DNA of 64,000 bases from Paenibacillus phytorum (GCF_013141715.1 NZ_WHOA01000104.1:1-64000); one strand, 5' to 3'; counted from the stretch's first letter, positions 8,261-17,854 are shown. Notes: generated by a model from the letters alone, not told the origin. Numbers and translations: made by a program.

Positions 8261-8281
8261 GATCCTATCTAATAAAAATGC

Positions 8282-8647
8282 TTAGAGACCCAACACACGC
8301 CGCTCCTCATCCGAGAACATCCTCGAGCGAGTCAGAAAACGTCGCCCTTCCGGCCCCTCAAGCGAGAACATCCCGCCTCTGCCGGGCACCACATCGATGA
8401 TGAGCATCGTATTCTTCCAATACTCGTATTGCGGCTTGCTCATATAGAAGGGTGCGCCGCCTATATCCCCTAGCCATACGTCGCTGTCGCCGATAAAGAA
8501 CTCCCCTTGCGCGTAGCACATCGGAGAGCTGCCATCGCAGCAGCCGCCGGATTGATGGAACATGACAGGGCCATGCTTGGCCTTTACGATTTCGATTAGC
8601 TCTAGAGCGGCATCGGTAGCAACAACCTTGCTCACTTCTATCGTCAT
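8282..8647 (-). CDS. DUF779 family protein
   Basis: The product has 121 residues and matches the DUF779 family in length and motifs: HQSGGCCDGSSPMC near the N-terminus, GDIGGAPFYMS in the middle and VVPGRGGMFSLEGPEGRRF towards the end. The three clustered cysteines suggest metal binding or a redox role, but no activity is established as far as I know. It lies 12 bp downstream of the aldehyde dehydrogenase gene and shares its sigma-54 promoter. This pairing is common for the family, so it probably supports aldehyde oxidation (inference). Confidence 0.88.
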   Translation of the reverse strand: MTIEVSKVVATDAALELIEIVKAKHGPVMFHQSGGCCDGSSPMCYAQGEFFIGDSDVWLGDIGGAPFYMSKPQYEYWKNTMLIIDVVPGRGGMFSLEGPEGRRFLTRSRMFSDEERRVLGL

Positions 8648-8659
8648 CGTACGACTCTC

Positions 8660-10180
8660 TTAGAAGAAGCCCAGTGCGTCGGGGCTGTAGCTGACGAGTA
8701 GATTTTTGGTTTGCTGGTAATGAGAGAGCATCATTTTGTGATTCTCGCGGCCAATGCCCGAGCTCTTATAGCCGCCGAAGGCCGCATGAGCAGGATACGC
8801 GTGGTAGCAATTCGTCCATACACGGCCGGCTTGAATGCTGCGCCCCATCCGGTAAGCCGTGTTCATGTCGCGTGTCCATACACCGGATCCAAGACCATAG
8901 AGCGTGTCATTCGCGATCGCCAGCGCCTCTTCCTGATCCTTGAACGTCGTAACGGAAAGAACTGGTCCGAAAATCTCCTCTTGGAAGATTCTCATTTTGT
9001 TATGCCCCTTCAGAACTGTAGGCTGAATGTAGTAGCCTTCGGAAATATCTCCATCCACCTTTGCCCGACCTCCACCGATCAGGCATTCAGCACCTTCTTC
9101 CGCACCGATATGGATATAGCTCATAATTTTCTCAACTTGCTCGGTAGAGGCTTGTGCGCCAATCATCGTATCCGTATCCAGAGGGTTGCCCTGTTTGATA
9201 GCAGCGACTCGCTTCAAGGCTCTTTCCATAAATTGATCATAAATCGATTCCTGAATTAATGCGCGTGACGGGCTGGTGCAGACTTCCCCTTGATTCAGGG
9301 CGAACATCGCAAAGCCCTCGAGCGCTTTGTTGAAGAAAGCGTCATCACTTTTGACCACATCCTCAAAGAAAATGTTCGGCGACTTGCCACCCAGCTCCAA
9401 GGTGACTGGTATCAGGTTTTGCGAAGCATACTGCATAATTAAGCGGCCTGTCGTCGTCTCGCCGGTAAAGGCGATTTTCGCGATGCGCCTGCTCGAGGCA
9501 AGCGGTTTGCCGGCTTCAAGTCCGAAGCCGTTGACGATATTAAGTACGCCCGGAGGTAGCAAATCTTGGATGAGCTCTATCAGCACCAGTATGGATGCCG
9601 GCGTTTGCTCAGCAGGCTTCAGAACGACCGCATTTCCAGCCGCAAGTGCCGGAGCAAGCTTCCATGTCGCCATAAGCAGTGGAAAGTTCCACGGTATAAT
9701 CTGACCGACGACGCCAAGGGGCTCATTAAAATGGTAAGCCACCATATTATCATCCAATTGGCTGAGCGAACCCTCCTGAGCGCGAATGCATCCTGCAAAA
9801 TAGCGAAAATGATCGATCGCCAGTGGCAGATCAGCCGCAAGCGTTTCCCGAACCGGCTTCCCGTTATCCCAGGTCTCGGCAACCGCAAGCATTTCCAAAT
9901 TCGCTTCCATGCGATCAGCTATTTTATTTAAAATGACGGCACGCTCCGTAACGGACGTGTGCCCCCATGCGTCCTTTGCAGCATGCGCGGCATCTAAAGC
10001 CAGCTCGATATCCTCTGAAGATGAGCGTGGAACCTCGCAGAAAACACGGTTATTTACAGGTGATGGATTGTCAAAATATTCGCCCTTAATAGGCGCAGTC
10101 CACTTTCCTCCGATGAAATTTTCGTACCTTTTTTTAAATGTAACCTTTGATCCGTTTTGTCCAGGTTGTGCATAAATCAT
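8660..10180 (-). CDS. NAD-dependent aldehyde dehydrogenase (AcoD/ExaC type)
   Basis: The product has 506 residues, the usual length for this cytosolic family that oxidises aldehydes (typically acetaldehyde) to acids with NAD. Visible motifs are the substrate/cofactor segment [20 protein letters not shown], the general-base region LELGGKSPN and the catalytic cysteine in [12 protein letters not shown]. The N-terminus reads [11 protein letters not shown], as expected. The start ATG at 10180 has a clear SD (AAGGAGG). A sigma-54 promoter lies 42 bp upstream and a divergent AcoR-like enhancer-binding protein gene follows, so expression probably responds to acetoin, ethanol or acetaldehyde. DUF779 is co-transcribed. 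The exact aldehyde substrate is not certain. Confidence 0.93.
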   Translation of the reverse strand: MIYAQPGQNGSKVTFKKRYENFIGGKWTAPIKGEYFDNPSPVNNRVFCEVPRSSSEDIELALDAAHAAKDAWGHTSVTERAVILNKIADRMEANLEMLAVAETWDNGKPVRETLAADLPLAIDHFRYFAGCIRAQEGSLSQLDDNMVAYHFNEPLGVVGQIIPWNFPLLMATWKLAPALAAGNAVVLKPAEQTPASILVLIELIQDLLPPGVLNIVNGFGLEAGKPLASSRRIAKIAFTGETTTGRLIMQYASQNLIPVTLELGGKSPNIFFEDVVKSDDAFFNKALEGFAMFALNQGEVCTSPSRALIQESIYDQFMERALKRVAAIKQGNPLDTDTMIGAQASTEQVEKIMSYIHIGAEEGAECLIGGGRAKVDGDISEGYYIQPTVLKGHNKMRIFQEEIFGPVLSVTTFKDQEEALAIANDTLYGLGSGVWTRDMNTAYRMGRSIQAGRVWTNCYHAYPAHAAFGGYKSSGIGRENHKMMLSHYQQTKNLLVSYSPDALGFF

Positions 10181-10221
10181 TTAGCTCAGCCTCCTTAAAA
10201 TGGAATACGTCAAATATATTA

Positions 10222-10236
10222 GCAAGGATCGTGCCA
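10222..10236 (-). promoter_or_regulatory. Sigma-54 (-24/-12) promoter
   Basis: The minus strand reads TGGCAC-GATCC-TTGC, an exact match to the -24/-12 consensus TGGCAC-N5-TTGC. It points at the aldehyde dehydrogenase start 42 bp downstream. Confidence 0.9.
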
Positions 10237-10287
10237 ACATAATGAATGCCGTCCAATAAGGCAAAATGGTGAGCGCTTTCTCGATTT

Positions 10288-10328
10288 TGTTCCGCTCTGA
10301 AACAACGGAAGTGTTCCATTTTGGGACA
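10288..10328. promoter_or_regulatory. Two enhancer dyads for the sigma-54 activator
   Basis: TGTTCCGCTCTGAAACA (10288-10304) and TGTTCCATTTTGGGACA (10312-10328) are 17-bp inverted repeats with half-site TGTtCC, 24 bp apart. They sit 50-105 bp upstream of the sigma-54 promoter, between it and the activator gene, as upstream activating sequences should. Confidence 0.65.
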
Positions 10329-10410
10329 TTCTTTCTTTCAGCACTCCATTAATAAAAGCAACTATGATATGATCGGGTTAGGAAACCGATTGCAATGGAG
10401 GTGTTTATTT

Positions 10411-12171
10411 TTGCTATCCGTGGAAAATAACTTTTTATCAGAAGCGACGGCATCTTCTTGGAAGCGCTGTCACGAAATTGGTTTAATGCCCACCGACCCC
10501 ATTGATGATAACATCTTAACCGGAAGACACATTCAATCTCTATTACAGCAAAACGAGCAAACCATACATTACACGGAGCAAATATTCGAGCAAATGCACA
10601 CAGGCATCAAGCAATCTGGCCAGATGGCGCTGCTTATCGATTCTGAGGGAACCATTATTCATACGGTCGGAGATATCGATTTCTCCCGCCGGGCGTTAGC
10701 GGTTCAGCTGCAAGTAGGAGCAAATTGGGCCGAAAGAAGAAAAGGAACAAATGCCATTGGTGTCGCCCTCACAGAGAAAAAACCCGTACGTGTGCATGCC
10801 GAAGAGCATTATTTCAACTCCAATCACTTCTTGACCTGCGCCTCGGCACCCGTCTTCAATTCAATCGGCGAGCTGATTGGTATCATCAATATTAGCGGCA
10901 AACAAGAGAATTATCACGCCTATACGTATACACTTGCCTGTATGGCAGCCCTTTCCCTGCAGAACAAAATTCTGCTGGAAGAGTCGAAGAAGGAGCATCT
11001 CATTACCCTCAGAGAACTCGAGCATTCCTCACAAAATCATCCTTTGCCGCTGCTCTCTCTAAGCCGGGATAACCACATCATTCGTGCTAATCATACCGCT
11101 ATCCGCATTGTTGGAAGTGACGCCATTGGCAAAGTGTTTACGAAGTTGGAAGGCTTTTCGATCGAAACCATTCATAATGAGCATCAGAAGCTGTGGCAGT
11201 CCGTCTCCATTCAGAAGCAAGCGGAAAACGAGCAGCATTTGTATGCGTTTAGAGATATAGTCGGCACTTGTCCGACCATCATACAGAAGAAAGAACTGGC
11301 CAAGAAGGCGGCAGCGACAGATTTTCCTGTCTTATTATTGGGTGAAAGCGGTGTGGGGAAGGAATTGTTCGCGCAATCCATTCATACCGCTAGCCCCCGA
11401 TCGGCGGAGCCGTTCATTGCACTGAATTGCAGTGCCATCCCGGACAGCTTGATCGAGAGTGAATTGTTCGGATATGCTCGCGGCGCTTTCACGGGGGCGA
11501 ACAAAGACGGCAGTGCCGGGAAATTCGAGGCCGCGCACAAGGGTACTATCTTCCTCGATGAGATAGGCGACATGCCTCTTCGTGCGCAGGCTGCTTTATT
11601 AAGAGTACTCCAGGAAAGCATGATTACTCCGGTAGGCAGCGCGAAGAGCAAAGCAATTGATATTAGAGTCATTGCAGCAACGAATAAGGACTTGGCCACG
11701 GAGATTAAGGCGGGCCGATTTCGGGCTGATCTGTATTACCGGTTGAAAGGGATACATATTACGCTGCCGTCCTTACGAGAAAGAAGCGATATTTTGACAT
11801 TAGCCGTGCATTTACTCCAGAAGCATGCTTCGCCCTGTCCATTCCTAACGGAAGCAGCGCAGCAGAAGCTGTTAACCTACAGCTGGCCGGGCAATATCAG
11901 AGAGCTTAGCGGCATTCTTATGCAGGCGGTCTTCCTAGCAGGAGGACAGGCGATTGACGCTGACCATCTAGCGTTCGAAGAACCCCATGAGGCTGTACAA
12001 GCAGGATCAGGCAAAGATCACCCCCTCACGTTGAAGGACGCGGAAATCAAGGCGATCAAGAAGGCGCTGAAGGCCTCGGAATGGAACCTTAGCAAGGCCG
12101 CCGGACAATTGAAAATCGGAAGAACGACGCTATATCGTAAAATTGAGGAGTACGGCATAACGTTATTTTAA
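10411..12171 (+). CDS. acoR: Sigma-54-dependent activator, AcoR-like
   Basis: About 586 residues from a TTG at 10411, chosen because GGAGGTG lies 7 bp upstream; a longer frame opens at 10321 but has no SD and would overlap the enhancer dyads. The order is a GAF-like sensor region (residues ~50-190), then the AAA+ domain with Walker A GESGVGKE, the sigma-54-contact GAFTGA loop (RGAFTGANKDG), Walker B LDEIGDM and an arginine-finger region (FRADLYYRL). A Fis-type helix-turn-helix ends the protein (LSKAAGQLKIGRTTLYRKI). The protein hydrolyses ATP to remodel sigma-54 RNA polymerase. Its neighbour is the divergent aldehyde dehydrogenase gene with a perfect sigma-54 promoter, so that is almost certainly its target. 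The acetoin/acetaldehyde signal is inferred from the family. Confidence 0.88.
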   Translation: MLSVENNFLSEATASSWKRCHEIGLMPTDPIDDNILTGRHIQSLLQQNEQTIHYTEQIFEQMHTGIKQSGQMALLIDSEGTIIHTVGDIDFSRRALAVQLQVGANWAERRKGTNAIGVALTEKKPVRVHAEEHYFNSNHFLTCASAPVFNSIGELIGIINISGKQENYHAYTYTLACMAALSLQNKILLEESKKEHLITLRELEHSSQNHPLPLLSLSRDNHIIRANHTAIRIVGSDAIGKVFTKLEGFSIETIHNEHQKLWQSVSIQKQAENEQHLYAFRDIVGTCPTIIQKKELAKKAAATDFPVLLLGESGVGKELFAQSIHTASPRSAEPFIALNCSAIPDSLIESELFGYARGAFTGANKDGSAGKFEAAHKGTIFLDEIGDMPLRAQAALLRVLQESMITPVGSAKSKAIDIRVIAATNKDLATEIKAGRFRADLYYRLKGIHITLPSLRERSDILTLAVHLLQKHASPCPFLTEAAQQKLLTYSWPGNIRELSGILMQAVFLAGGQAIDADHLAFEEPHEAVQAGSGKDHPLTLKDAEIKAIKKALKASEWNLSKAAGQLKIGRTTLYRKIEEYGITLF

Positions 12172-12192
12172 GCGAAATATTAGTTAGACATA

Positions 12193-12225
12193 GCGCCCTA
12201 TCTCTTTGAGATTGGGTGTTTTTTT
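12193..12225 (+). terminator. Terminator of the AcoR-like gene
   Basis: CCCTATCTC-TTT-GAGATTGGG followed by TGTTTTTTT, 25 bp after the stop. Confidence 0.85.
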
Positions 12226-12290
12226 CATCGGTCCGTCAATGGTATGATGGAGCCATATGGATAGGATTTCCTAGGAAAGGAATATGAATT

Positions 12291-13265
12291 ATGTCAAAAG
12301 CAGATCATATGCTTTCTATCCTCTGGTTGCTCAAATCTCAAAAGCGAATAACAGCTAAGCAGCTTGCTGAGAAGCTGGAGATTAACATCCGAACCGTCTA
12401 TCGATACATCGATGCTTTATGTGCCAGCGGAGTCCCTATTATTTCCGATTCCGGGCATCATGGCGGTTATAGCTTGCTCGGTCATTTCAATGAAGCTCCG
12501 CTTGTATTTGATCTAGATGAACAAAAAGCATTAATTCACGCAGCCGCTTTTGCCCAGGAGGCAGGGTATCCGTTTGGAGAGAAATTAAGTCAGGCCGTCG
12601 CCAAGTTGAAAATGTATACCAATGAAGAACAACGCCATCAAATCAATCTACATGAGCAAGGTCTTGATGTCATTCTCCCCCAAGCTGATGCTTCGCAAGT
12701 ATCTCTGCTTCAAGAAGTGGAAATTGCGGCGGCTCAGAGCATGACCATATTTATGCATTATCAAAAAGGCTACGGATCTGTAACAGAAGCTCGTCATTTG
12801 GATCCTTACGGACTTGTTTGCTGGAAAAGCAAATGGTATGTGGTAGGTCATTGTCATCTTCGTAAAGAAATTCGAAGCTTTCGTATCGATCGTATTCGAA
12901 AGTTGGAAAGGGCGGAGAAGACTTTTGAACGGCCTGCTGATTTCTCGGCGCGCAAATTTATCCTTTCAGGTGTGCTGCCTGATTCGGATAAGCCGGATGA
13001 GCTCATATCTGTCAAAATTACTGGAAGAGAGCAAGCACTAGATGATCTATGTGGTCATTGGTTTCTGGCCCATGCGTTGGTAGAACGTTCGCAGCTTGAA
13101 GCCCATTTTAAACTGGAAGAGCGATACATCCTGTATGATCTTCCCTACTTTCTTCTGACTTATGGGGGGACCCTTCGCATTAAAGAGCCGCAGCTGCTCC
13201 AAAACCAAATGATTGAGGTAACGAAAAATTTACACAATTATTATGCGGCGGCGCAGCTTGACTGA
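12291..13265 (+). CDS. YafY/WYL-domain transcriptional regulator
   Basis: The product has 324 residues. The N-terminus is a DeoR-like winged helix (LLKSQKRITAKQLAEKLEINIRTVYRYIDAL with GGYSLLG at the wing). The central WYL region has the typical 'DPYGLVCWKSKWYVVGHCHLRKEIRSFRIDRI' pattern, quoted here only in short pieces: DPYGLVCWKSKWYVVGH and EIRSFRIDRI. WYL domains sense small ligands or nucleic acid fragments. The ATG at 12291 follows AGGAAAGGAATATG. VOC and DinB genes follow on the same strand, a frequent neighbourhood for such regulators, so it may control them. Confidence 0.88.
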   Translation: MSKADHMLSILWLLKSQKRITAKQLAEKLEINIRTVYRYIDALCASGVPIISDSGHHGGYSLLGHFNEAPLVFDLDEQKALIHAAAFAQEAGYPFGEKLSQAVAKLKMYTNEEQRHQINLHEQGLDVILPQADASQVSLLQEVEIAAAQSMTIFMHYQKGYGSVTEARHLDPYGLVCWKSKWYVVGHCHLRKEIRSFRIDRIRKLERAEKTFERPADFSARKFILSGVLPDSDKPDELISVKITGREQALDDLCGHWFLAHALVERSQLEAHFKLEERYILYDLPYFLLTYGGTLRIKEPQLLQNQMIEVTKNLHNYYAAAQLD

Positions 13266-13299
13266 CCGTTTCTGTCAGTGAAGATGGGCTACAATGGGT

Positions 13300-13316
13300 C
13301 TTAGGTGAAACCTAAG
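13300..13316 (+). promoter_or_regulatory. Hairpin abutting the SD of the VOC gene
   Basis: CTTAGGT-GAA-ACCTAAG forms a 7-bp stem whose 3' arm supplies the AAG of the AAGGAGG Shine-Dalgarno. It could partly mask the ribosome site; this is only a structural observation. Confidence 0.35.
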
Positions 13317-13327
13317 GAGGAAAGATC

Positions 13328-13723
13328 ATGAATTTATTACAAGTTCGTATTTTGGTAGATGATTTTCACAAAAGCGCAGCTTTTTATAGGGATCTATTAG
13401 AATTGAAAGCTGACTGGTATGAGGAGTCGATGGAGTACGCGTTGTTTAACACGGGCGCTGCTCGTATCGAGCTGCTGTCCCGTAAAGCCATGGGCGAAGC
13501 ACTGGGAGAAGATTTGGGGCAAAGTGGCAGCTATGCAACGAATTTTGTACTCAATATTGAAGTTGAAAATATAGATGATACTTACCATCGTTTATCCGAC
13601 AAAGGCATCGAATTCGTCAAAGAACCATTTAATCATCCGACATGGAATGGACGACTTGCCCATTTTCGGGATGCAGATGGCACATTAATAGAACTCTATC
13701 AAGCAAAAAAGAAGGAGGATTGA
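13328..13723 (+). CDS. VOC (glyoxalase/bleomycin-resistance) family protein
   Basis: The product has 131 residues, one VOC module pair. Motifs are LQVRILVDDFHKSAAFYRDLL at the start (quoted in part: LVDDFHKSAAFYRDLL), FNTGAARIELLSR, and the C-terminal FRDADGTLIELYQ with the usual metal-binding glutamate. Substrate is unknown; family members range from glyoxalases to antibiotic-binding proteins. Strong SD AAGGAGG. It precedes the DinB gene by 4 bp and is probably co-transcribed. Confidence 0.88.
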   Translation: MNLLQVRILVDDFHKSAAFYRDLLELKADWYEESMEYALFNTGAARIELLSRKAMGEALGEDLGQSGSYATNFVLNIEVENIDDTYHRLSDKGIEFVKEPFNHPTWNGRLAHFRDADGTLIELYQAKKKED

Positions 13724-13727
13724 TCAG

Positions 13728-14237
13728 ATGTCTAATCAAATTCTCAAAAATTACGAGTATCATGTATGGGCTAATAAGCGGGTTTTCGCTCGTTTAGAGG
13801 AACTGCCGGAGGAGATTTTGCTGCAGGAGATGAGCGATGTATTTCCAACCATACATGCCGGCCTTGTGCATATCTACAGAGTGGATACTGTCTGGTTGTC
13901 CGGCATGAAGGGAAGCAGCTATGAGCAAACCAGAGAGCTGATCGTCACTGCTGAAGAAAAGACCAAAGGGAAAAGCTTGAAACAACTAGAAGCCGCCTTC
14001 TCGGAGTTAGCCGAGACTTACAAAGCCTTTCTGAATAGCGATGCCGATTGGCAAGCTACGAAAGACTTTCCGCATCCAACCTATGGCGTCCTGCATGCCA
14101 GCAACGAAGAGCTTATCCAGCACGTTGTTAATCACGGCACTTACCACCGCGGCAACATCACTTCTATGCTCCGCCAGCTCGGACATGCAGGTGTATCTAG
14201 TGATTACGTGTTTTACTTGTATGATGTAAATAAGTGA
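13728..14237 (+). CDS. DinB/YfiT family metal-dependent protein
   Basis: The product has 169 residues, a four-helix-bundle DinB-type protein. The metal-binding histidines are visible: one in VFPTIHAGLVHIYRVD and the pair in ELIQHVVNHGTYHRGNI. Members often act as thiol-dependent transferases or detoxification enzymes; the specific reaction is not known here. The SD is GGAGG. It is the last gene of the WYL-VOC-DinB group. Confidence 0.9.
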   Translation: MSNQILKNYEYHVWANKRVFARLEELPEEILLQEMSDVFPTIHAGLVHIYRVDTVWLSGMKGSSYEQTRELIVTAEEKTKGKSLKQLEAAFSELAETYKAFLNSDADWQATKDFPHPTYGVLHASNEELIQHVVNHGTYHRGNITSMLRQLGHAGVSSDYVFYLYDVNK

Positions 14238-14268
14238 AATAAGATCCGCTACCGTAATAAGTCTCTTT

Positions 14269-15258
14269 TTATAAAGTGGTGTCATCGGCGATCGACATTT
14301 CCATCATTTCCTTTACCTCTTTGAGGTCATTGGTCTTGCCTAATACCCACATCAATTTCGGAACGATCGCCTCTTTATTCATATCCTTCGACGAAATAAT
14401 CTGTTCTCTGCCTACTCTTCGCCCAACTTCATAAAGCGTCAGATCGCCGCCTTCTTCCAGACATTGTGTCGTAATGACGACAGCGACTCCAGCTTCTATA
14501 AGCTCAATGATTTTCGGAAGAAGGTTGCGCCCTTGGGTAGGAACCCCTCCTAAACCAAAGCCTTCGATAATCACACCTCTATAGTGTTGTTTCAGATAGT
14601 CGAAAAGTTCAGGCTTCGTACCTGGATGCAGCTTTAACAAAAAAACATCGGGACATAGCGATATGTCCAGCTTCATCTCTTGATTCCGAACAGGTTCAAC
14701 AGGCGTCGTGTACTTGATTTCATCGCCTTCAAAGTAAGCCACATACGGATGATTAATGCTTTCAAAGGCATCGTAACTGCGGGTCCTCACTTTCACGGCT
14801 CTTGTTCCGTTGATCACCTTGCCATCAAAAACAATAAATACACCACCAATGTCTTCACACGCAAACAGTGCAGCGTTACGCATGTTATGGATGGCATCTG
14901 TGTGATTGTTGTGGATTGGAACTTGAGAACCTGTAATAACAACTGGCTTACTTAAGTTTTGCAGCATATAGGAAAGCGCGGCTGATGTATAACTCATCGT
15001 GTCCGTTCCATGTGTGATGACAAATCCATCATAATCATCATAATGCTTATAAACGGCTTCCGCGATGCGGACCCAAAATTCAGGCTGCATATTCGTGCTG
15101 TCAATTTCCATCAGTACGTTACTGTCTACCTGATATAGCTGATTTTGTGCTGGCAAATAGCTTATCAGTTCATCGGCTGTCATCCCTGGGGTCAATCCAT
15201 CCTCCCCAACCACAGATGCGATGGTTCCACCCGTAGCTAACAAAAGTATCTTTTTCAT
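14269..15258 (-). CDS. ansA: Type I L-asparaginase
   Basis: About 329 residues from the ATG at 15258 (SD AAAGGAAC); an upstream in-frame start adds 25 unconserved residues. Both active-site threonine motifs are present: [10 protein letters not shown] at residues ~4-13 and [12 protein letters not shown] (~80-91), followed by [11 protein letters not shown]. There is no signal peptide, so it is the cytoplasmic type that hydrolyses asparagine to aspartate and ammonia. It lies next to a polar amino-acid ABC transporter and a GlnK/GlnL-like system, which suggests a nitrogen-acquisition cluster. A terminator separates it from the ABC operon, so it has its own expression. Confidence 0.93.
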   Translation of the reverse strand: MKKILLLATGGTIASVVGEDGLTPGMTADELISYLPAQNQLYQVDSNVLMEIDSTNMQPEFWVRIAEAVYKHYDDYDGFVITHGTDTMSYTSAALSYMLQNLSKPVVITGSQVPIHNNHTDAIHNMRNAALFACEDIGGVFIVFDGKVINGTRAVKVRTRSYDAFESINHPYVAYFEGDEIKYTTPVEPVRNQEMKLDISLCPDVFLLKLHPGTKPELFDYLKQHYRGVIIEGFGLGGVPTQGRNLLPKIIELIEAGVAVVITTQCLEEGGDLTLYEVGRRVGREQIISSKDMNKEAIVPKLMWVLGKTNDLKEVKEMMEMSIADDTTL

Positions 15259-15312
15259 AGGAACGTTCCTTTCGCGTGGTTTCCGGTTACATAAACAGAC
15301 AACAAGTAGAAA

Positions 15313-15355
15313 ACCTCTATCAAGGTCGTTCAAAAATGAGCGACCTGCTAGAGGT
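15313..15355 (-). terminator. Terminator of the amino-acid ABC operon
   Basis: Nested stem ACCTCTA/TAGAGGT with inner AGGTCG/CGACCT, followed on the minus strand by TTTTC. Confidence 0.8.
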
Positions 15356-15384
15356 GAATTTGTATAACCATATTATAAATCGAT

Positions 15385-16107
15385 TTATAGAATTTTGCTA
15401 AGAAATGCTTGGGTACGTTCGTGTTTGGGGGAATCGAATAGTTCGGAAGGTGTTCCTTCTTCTACGATGTACCCTCCATCCATGAAGATTACACGATCTG
15501 CCACTTCGCGAGCGAAGCCCATTTCATGCGTGACGACAATCATGGTGATTCCCTCATGGGCTAAATCCTTCATGACTTGCAGCACTTCGCCTACCATCTC
15601 GGGGTCCAAGGCCGAAGTCGGTTCATCGAATAACATCACACGTGGATTCATAGCTAGCGCACGGGCAATAGCAACACGCTGCTGTTGTCCACCAGACAAC
15701 TGGTCAGGGTACGCATCCCGCTTCCCAGCCAAGCCGACTTTTTTCAATAGTTCCATGGATTTCTGTTCATTTTGCTGCTTATCTATCTTTTTAATGTGTT
15801 TCGGGGCTAGCATGATATTTTCCAATACGGTCAGATGAGGAAATAAGTTAAAGAGCTGAAAAACCATACCTACATTTTGGCGTAAATGATCGATATTCGT
15901 GTTAGGTGACGTCACTTCGACATCGCCGATCACAACTTTTCCAGACGTCACATCCTCAAGAAGATTTAGACAACGCAGGAATGTACTCTTTCCTGATCCA
16001 GAGGGTCCAATCACGCAAACCACTTCTTTCTCTCGGATCGTAGTCGAAATATCTTTCAGCACTTCGTTCGTACCGAATTTCTTTTTCAAGTTTTGTACGA
16101 CGATCAT
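15385..16107 (-). CDS. Polar amino-acid ABC transporter ATPase (GlnQ-like)
   Basis: The product has 240 residues, typical of this family. Walker A is GPSGSGKST, the Q-loop [12 protein letters not shown], the signature [15 protein letters not shown], Walker [13 protein letters not shown] and the H-loop VVTHEMGFA. It powers import through the membrane protein encoded just upstream, whose stop it overlaps by 4 bp. The likely substrate is a polar amino acid such as glutamine, asparagine or glutamate, given the asparaginase and GlnKL-like neighbours. Confidence 0.95.
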   Translation of the reverse strand: MIVVQNLKKKFGTNEVLKDISTTIREKEVVCVIGPSGSGKSTFLRCLNLLEDVTSGKVVIGDVEVTSPNTNIDHLRQNVGMVFQLFNLFPHLTVLENIMLAPKHIKKIDKQQNEQKSMELLKKVGLAGKRDAYPDQLSGGQQQRVAIARALAMNPRVMLFDEPTSALDPEMVGEVLQVMKDLAHEGITMIVVTHEMGFAREVADRVIFMDGGYIVEEGTPSELFDSPKHERTQAFLSKIL

Positions 16108-16760
16108 TTGGAAGCATACCTCCTCTCAAATACGCGAGCTAAGCGGGATAAAGCATAGATGATAATAAAATAGATGACACCTACGACTCCCCATATCTCA
16201 AAAGCACGATAGTTGGCAGAGATAATAATCTCCCCGCTCTGTGTCAACTCACTAATTCCGATGACGGACAAAAGGGAAGTATCCTTAATACTTACGATGA
16301 ATTGATTGACGAAAGCAGGTATCATCCGGCGAATGGCTTGTGGTAATATGACCAACCGCATCGTCAACCATTTGCTCAATCCTAATGAGCGCGCCGCTTC
16401 CATCTGCCCTCTGTTAATAGAGTTAATACCTCCACGGAAAATCTCCGCTATATAAGCACCAGCATTCAAGCTGATGGCAATAATACCTGCGGTTTCTGCC
16501 GGTATCCGAATATCAAAGAAAGCAGGTATACCAAAATACTCAAAGAAGACCTGTACTAACAGCGGCGTTCCGCGAATGATATCAACATAAGAAGTGGCAA
16601 TAGCCCGAAGAATTTTACTGGAAGAAACATTCATCAAACCCGTAACTAAACCTATAAGAAAAGCGATCGGTAAAGAGATGATAACAATTTTAAAGGTGAT
16701 TAGAGCGCCTTTCATCAACATGGGTAATGCATCTAAAATAACCTGCAACGAGGAAGTCAC
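16104..16760 (-). CDS. Polar amino-acid ABC transporter permease (GlnP/HisM-like)
   Basis: The product has 218 residues with about five membrane segments. The conserved EAA loop is visible as [24 protein letters not shown]. Other family features are [11 protein letters not shown] and [11 protein letters not shown]. It forms the membrane pore with the ATPase encoded immediately downstream (4-bp overlap). Confidence 0.95.
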   Translation of the reverse strand: MTSSLQVILDALPMLMKGALITFKIVIISLPIAFLIGLVTGLMNVSSSKILRAIATSYVDIIRGTPLLVQVFFEYFGIPAFFDIRIPAETAGIIAISLNAGAYIAEIFRGGINSINRGQMEAARSLGLSKWLTMRLVILPQAIRRMIPAFVNQFIVSIKDTSLLSVIGISELTQSGEIIISANYRAFEIWGVVGVIYFIIIYALSRLARVFERRYASK

Positions 16761-16799
16761 CGGATCCCAACCCTTCCTTTTTAATGGAATTCATAATGA

Positions 16800-16847
16800 C
16801 GCTAACCTTCTGAGGCCCATCGAACATTGGGTGACAAAAGGTTAGCG
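16800..16847 (-). terminator. Intercistronic hairpin between binding-protein and permease genes
   Basis: CGCTAACCTT/AAGGTTAGCG pair across 48 bp with no long U-run. Such hairpins after a binding-protein gene usually stabilise its mRNA or cause partial termination, giving more binding protein than permease. Confidence 0.6.
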
Positions 16848-16857
16848 CTTGTGTTAT

Positions 16858-17667
16858 CTATTTAGTGGATTTTCCCATGTAAGTGCTGATAATTTCATCA
16901 TATTTTCCGTTAGCTTTTACTTTTTTGAGTCCATCATTAATTTTTTTCATCAATTCTTCGTTTTCTTTACTCACCGCAATACCATAGTTATCACCGTTCA
17001 AGCGATCCCCAACAATTTTCAGCTTGGAATTCGGATCAACTGCAATCTTGTACGAAATCACCGGAAAATCTTCAATCGTTACATCTGCATTTTTATTGGC
17101 GACTTCCTGATACATGGCTGGACTATCATCGAAATACTTCACTGTCGCGCCATATTTTTTACCATATTCATCAGCTAGCTTAGCTCCGGCTGTTCCTTTT
17201 TTAATAGCAATGACTTTCCCCTTCAAATCTTCTGGGGTTTTGATCGTTGTATTATCTTCCCGAACGATAAGCGATAGTCCCGCTTGATAATACGGATCCG
17301 AAAGGCCAACAACCTGTTTACGCTCGTCCGTAATACTGATGCCAGCAATAGCGCCGTCCAATTGTTTGGATGTAATAGCAGGTATAATCCCTTTAAAATT
17401 CATAGGTTTTAATTCAACTTCAAATCCCTCTTCTTTGGCAATTGCGTTGATTAAATCAATATCTATTCCAATGTACTTGCCATCTTTTTGATACTCAAAA
17501 GGGGGATACGTCGCATCCGTACCGAACGTGTATTTCTTAACTGCTGCTGCTGTTTGTGCAGGTTGCGTAGTCTGCGTTGACTTATTATCCGTAGTTGCAC
17601 CATTTCCACAAGCACTAAGTGTTAAAGCTATAACCGTTCCCAGTACTACTGATAAACCTTTTTTCAT
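16858..17667 (-). CDS. Amino-acid-binding lipoprotein of the ABC transporter
   Basis: The product has 269 residues. The signal peptide ends in the lipobox LSAC (Cys ~20), so it is lipid-anchored outside the membrane. The mature part is an SBP_bac_3 fold: TFGTDATYPPFEYQKDGKYIG, GIDIDLINAIA, IAGISITDERK and the late ENEELMKKINDGLKK helix. A strong SD (AAAAGGGG) precedes the ATG. It is the first gene of the transporter operon. Sequence alone cannot tell which polar amino acid it binds. Confidence 0.95.
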   Translation of the reverse strand: MKKGLSVVLGTVIALTLSACGNGATTDNKSTQTTQPAQTAAAVKKYTFGTDATYPPFEYQKDGKYIGIDIDLINAIAKEEGFEVELKPMNFKGIIPAITSKQLDGAIAGISITDERKQVVGLSDPYYQAGLSLIVREDNTTIKTPEDLKGKVIAIKKGTAGAKLADEYGKKYGATVKYFDDSPAMYQEVANKNADVTIEDFPVISYKIAVDPNSKLKIVGDRLNGDNYGIAVSKENEELMKKINDGLKKVKANGKYDEIISTYMGKSTK

Positions 17668-17828
17668 GTAAGAACCCCTTTTCTTCTATTAAATTTGAGA
17701 TCGATTGATTTGATCACTTTGTAGTTACATACTATCTCCTGCTCTACAGCAACATACAGAATCCTACAAAAACAATTACACGACATGAAAATAAAGTTTA
17801 CATACACAGCAAGTAATTTTACTAGAAA

Positions 17829-17854
17829 ATTTTGTATCCGATTACATTTTGTAT
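17829..17854. promoter_or_regulatory. Direct repeat ATTTTGTAT x2, candidate GlnL operator
   Basis: ATTTTGTAT at 17829-17837 and again at 17846-17854 (17-bp period) lies in the promoter region of the ABC operon. B. subtilis GlnL is known to recognise direct TTTTGT repeats; the spacing differs here, so the assignment is tentative. Confidence 0.4.

Noticed and set aside
7818..8272. Two overlapping frames (72 and 103 codons) in the dyad region
   Set aside because: They lie on opposite strands across the inverted repeats, have no SD and no family features; the repeat structure explains the sequence better.
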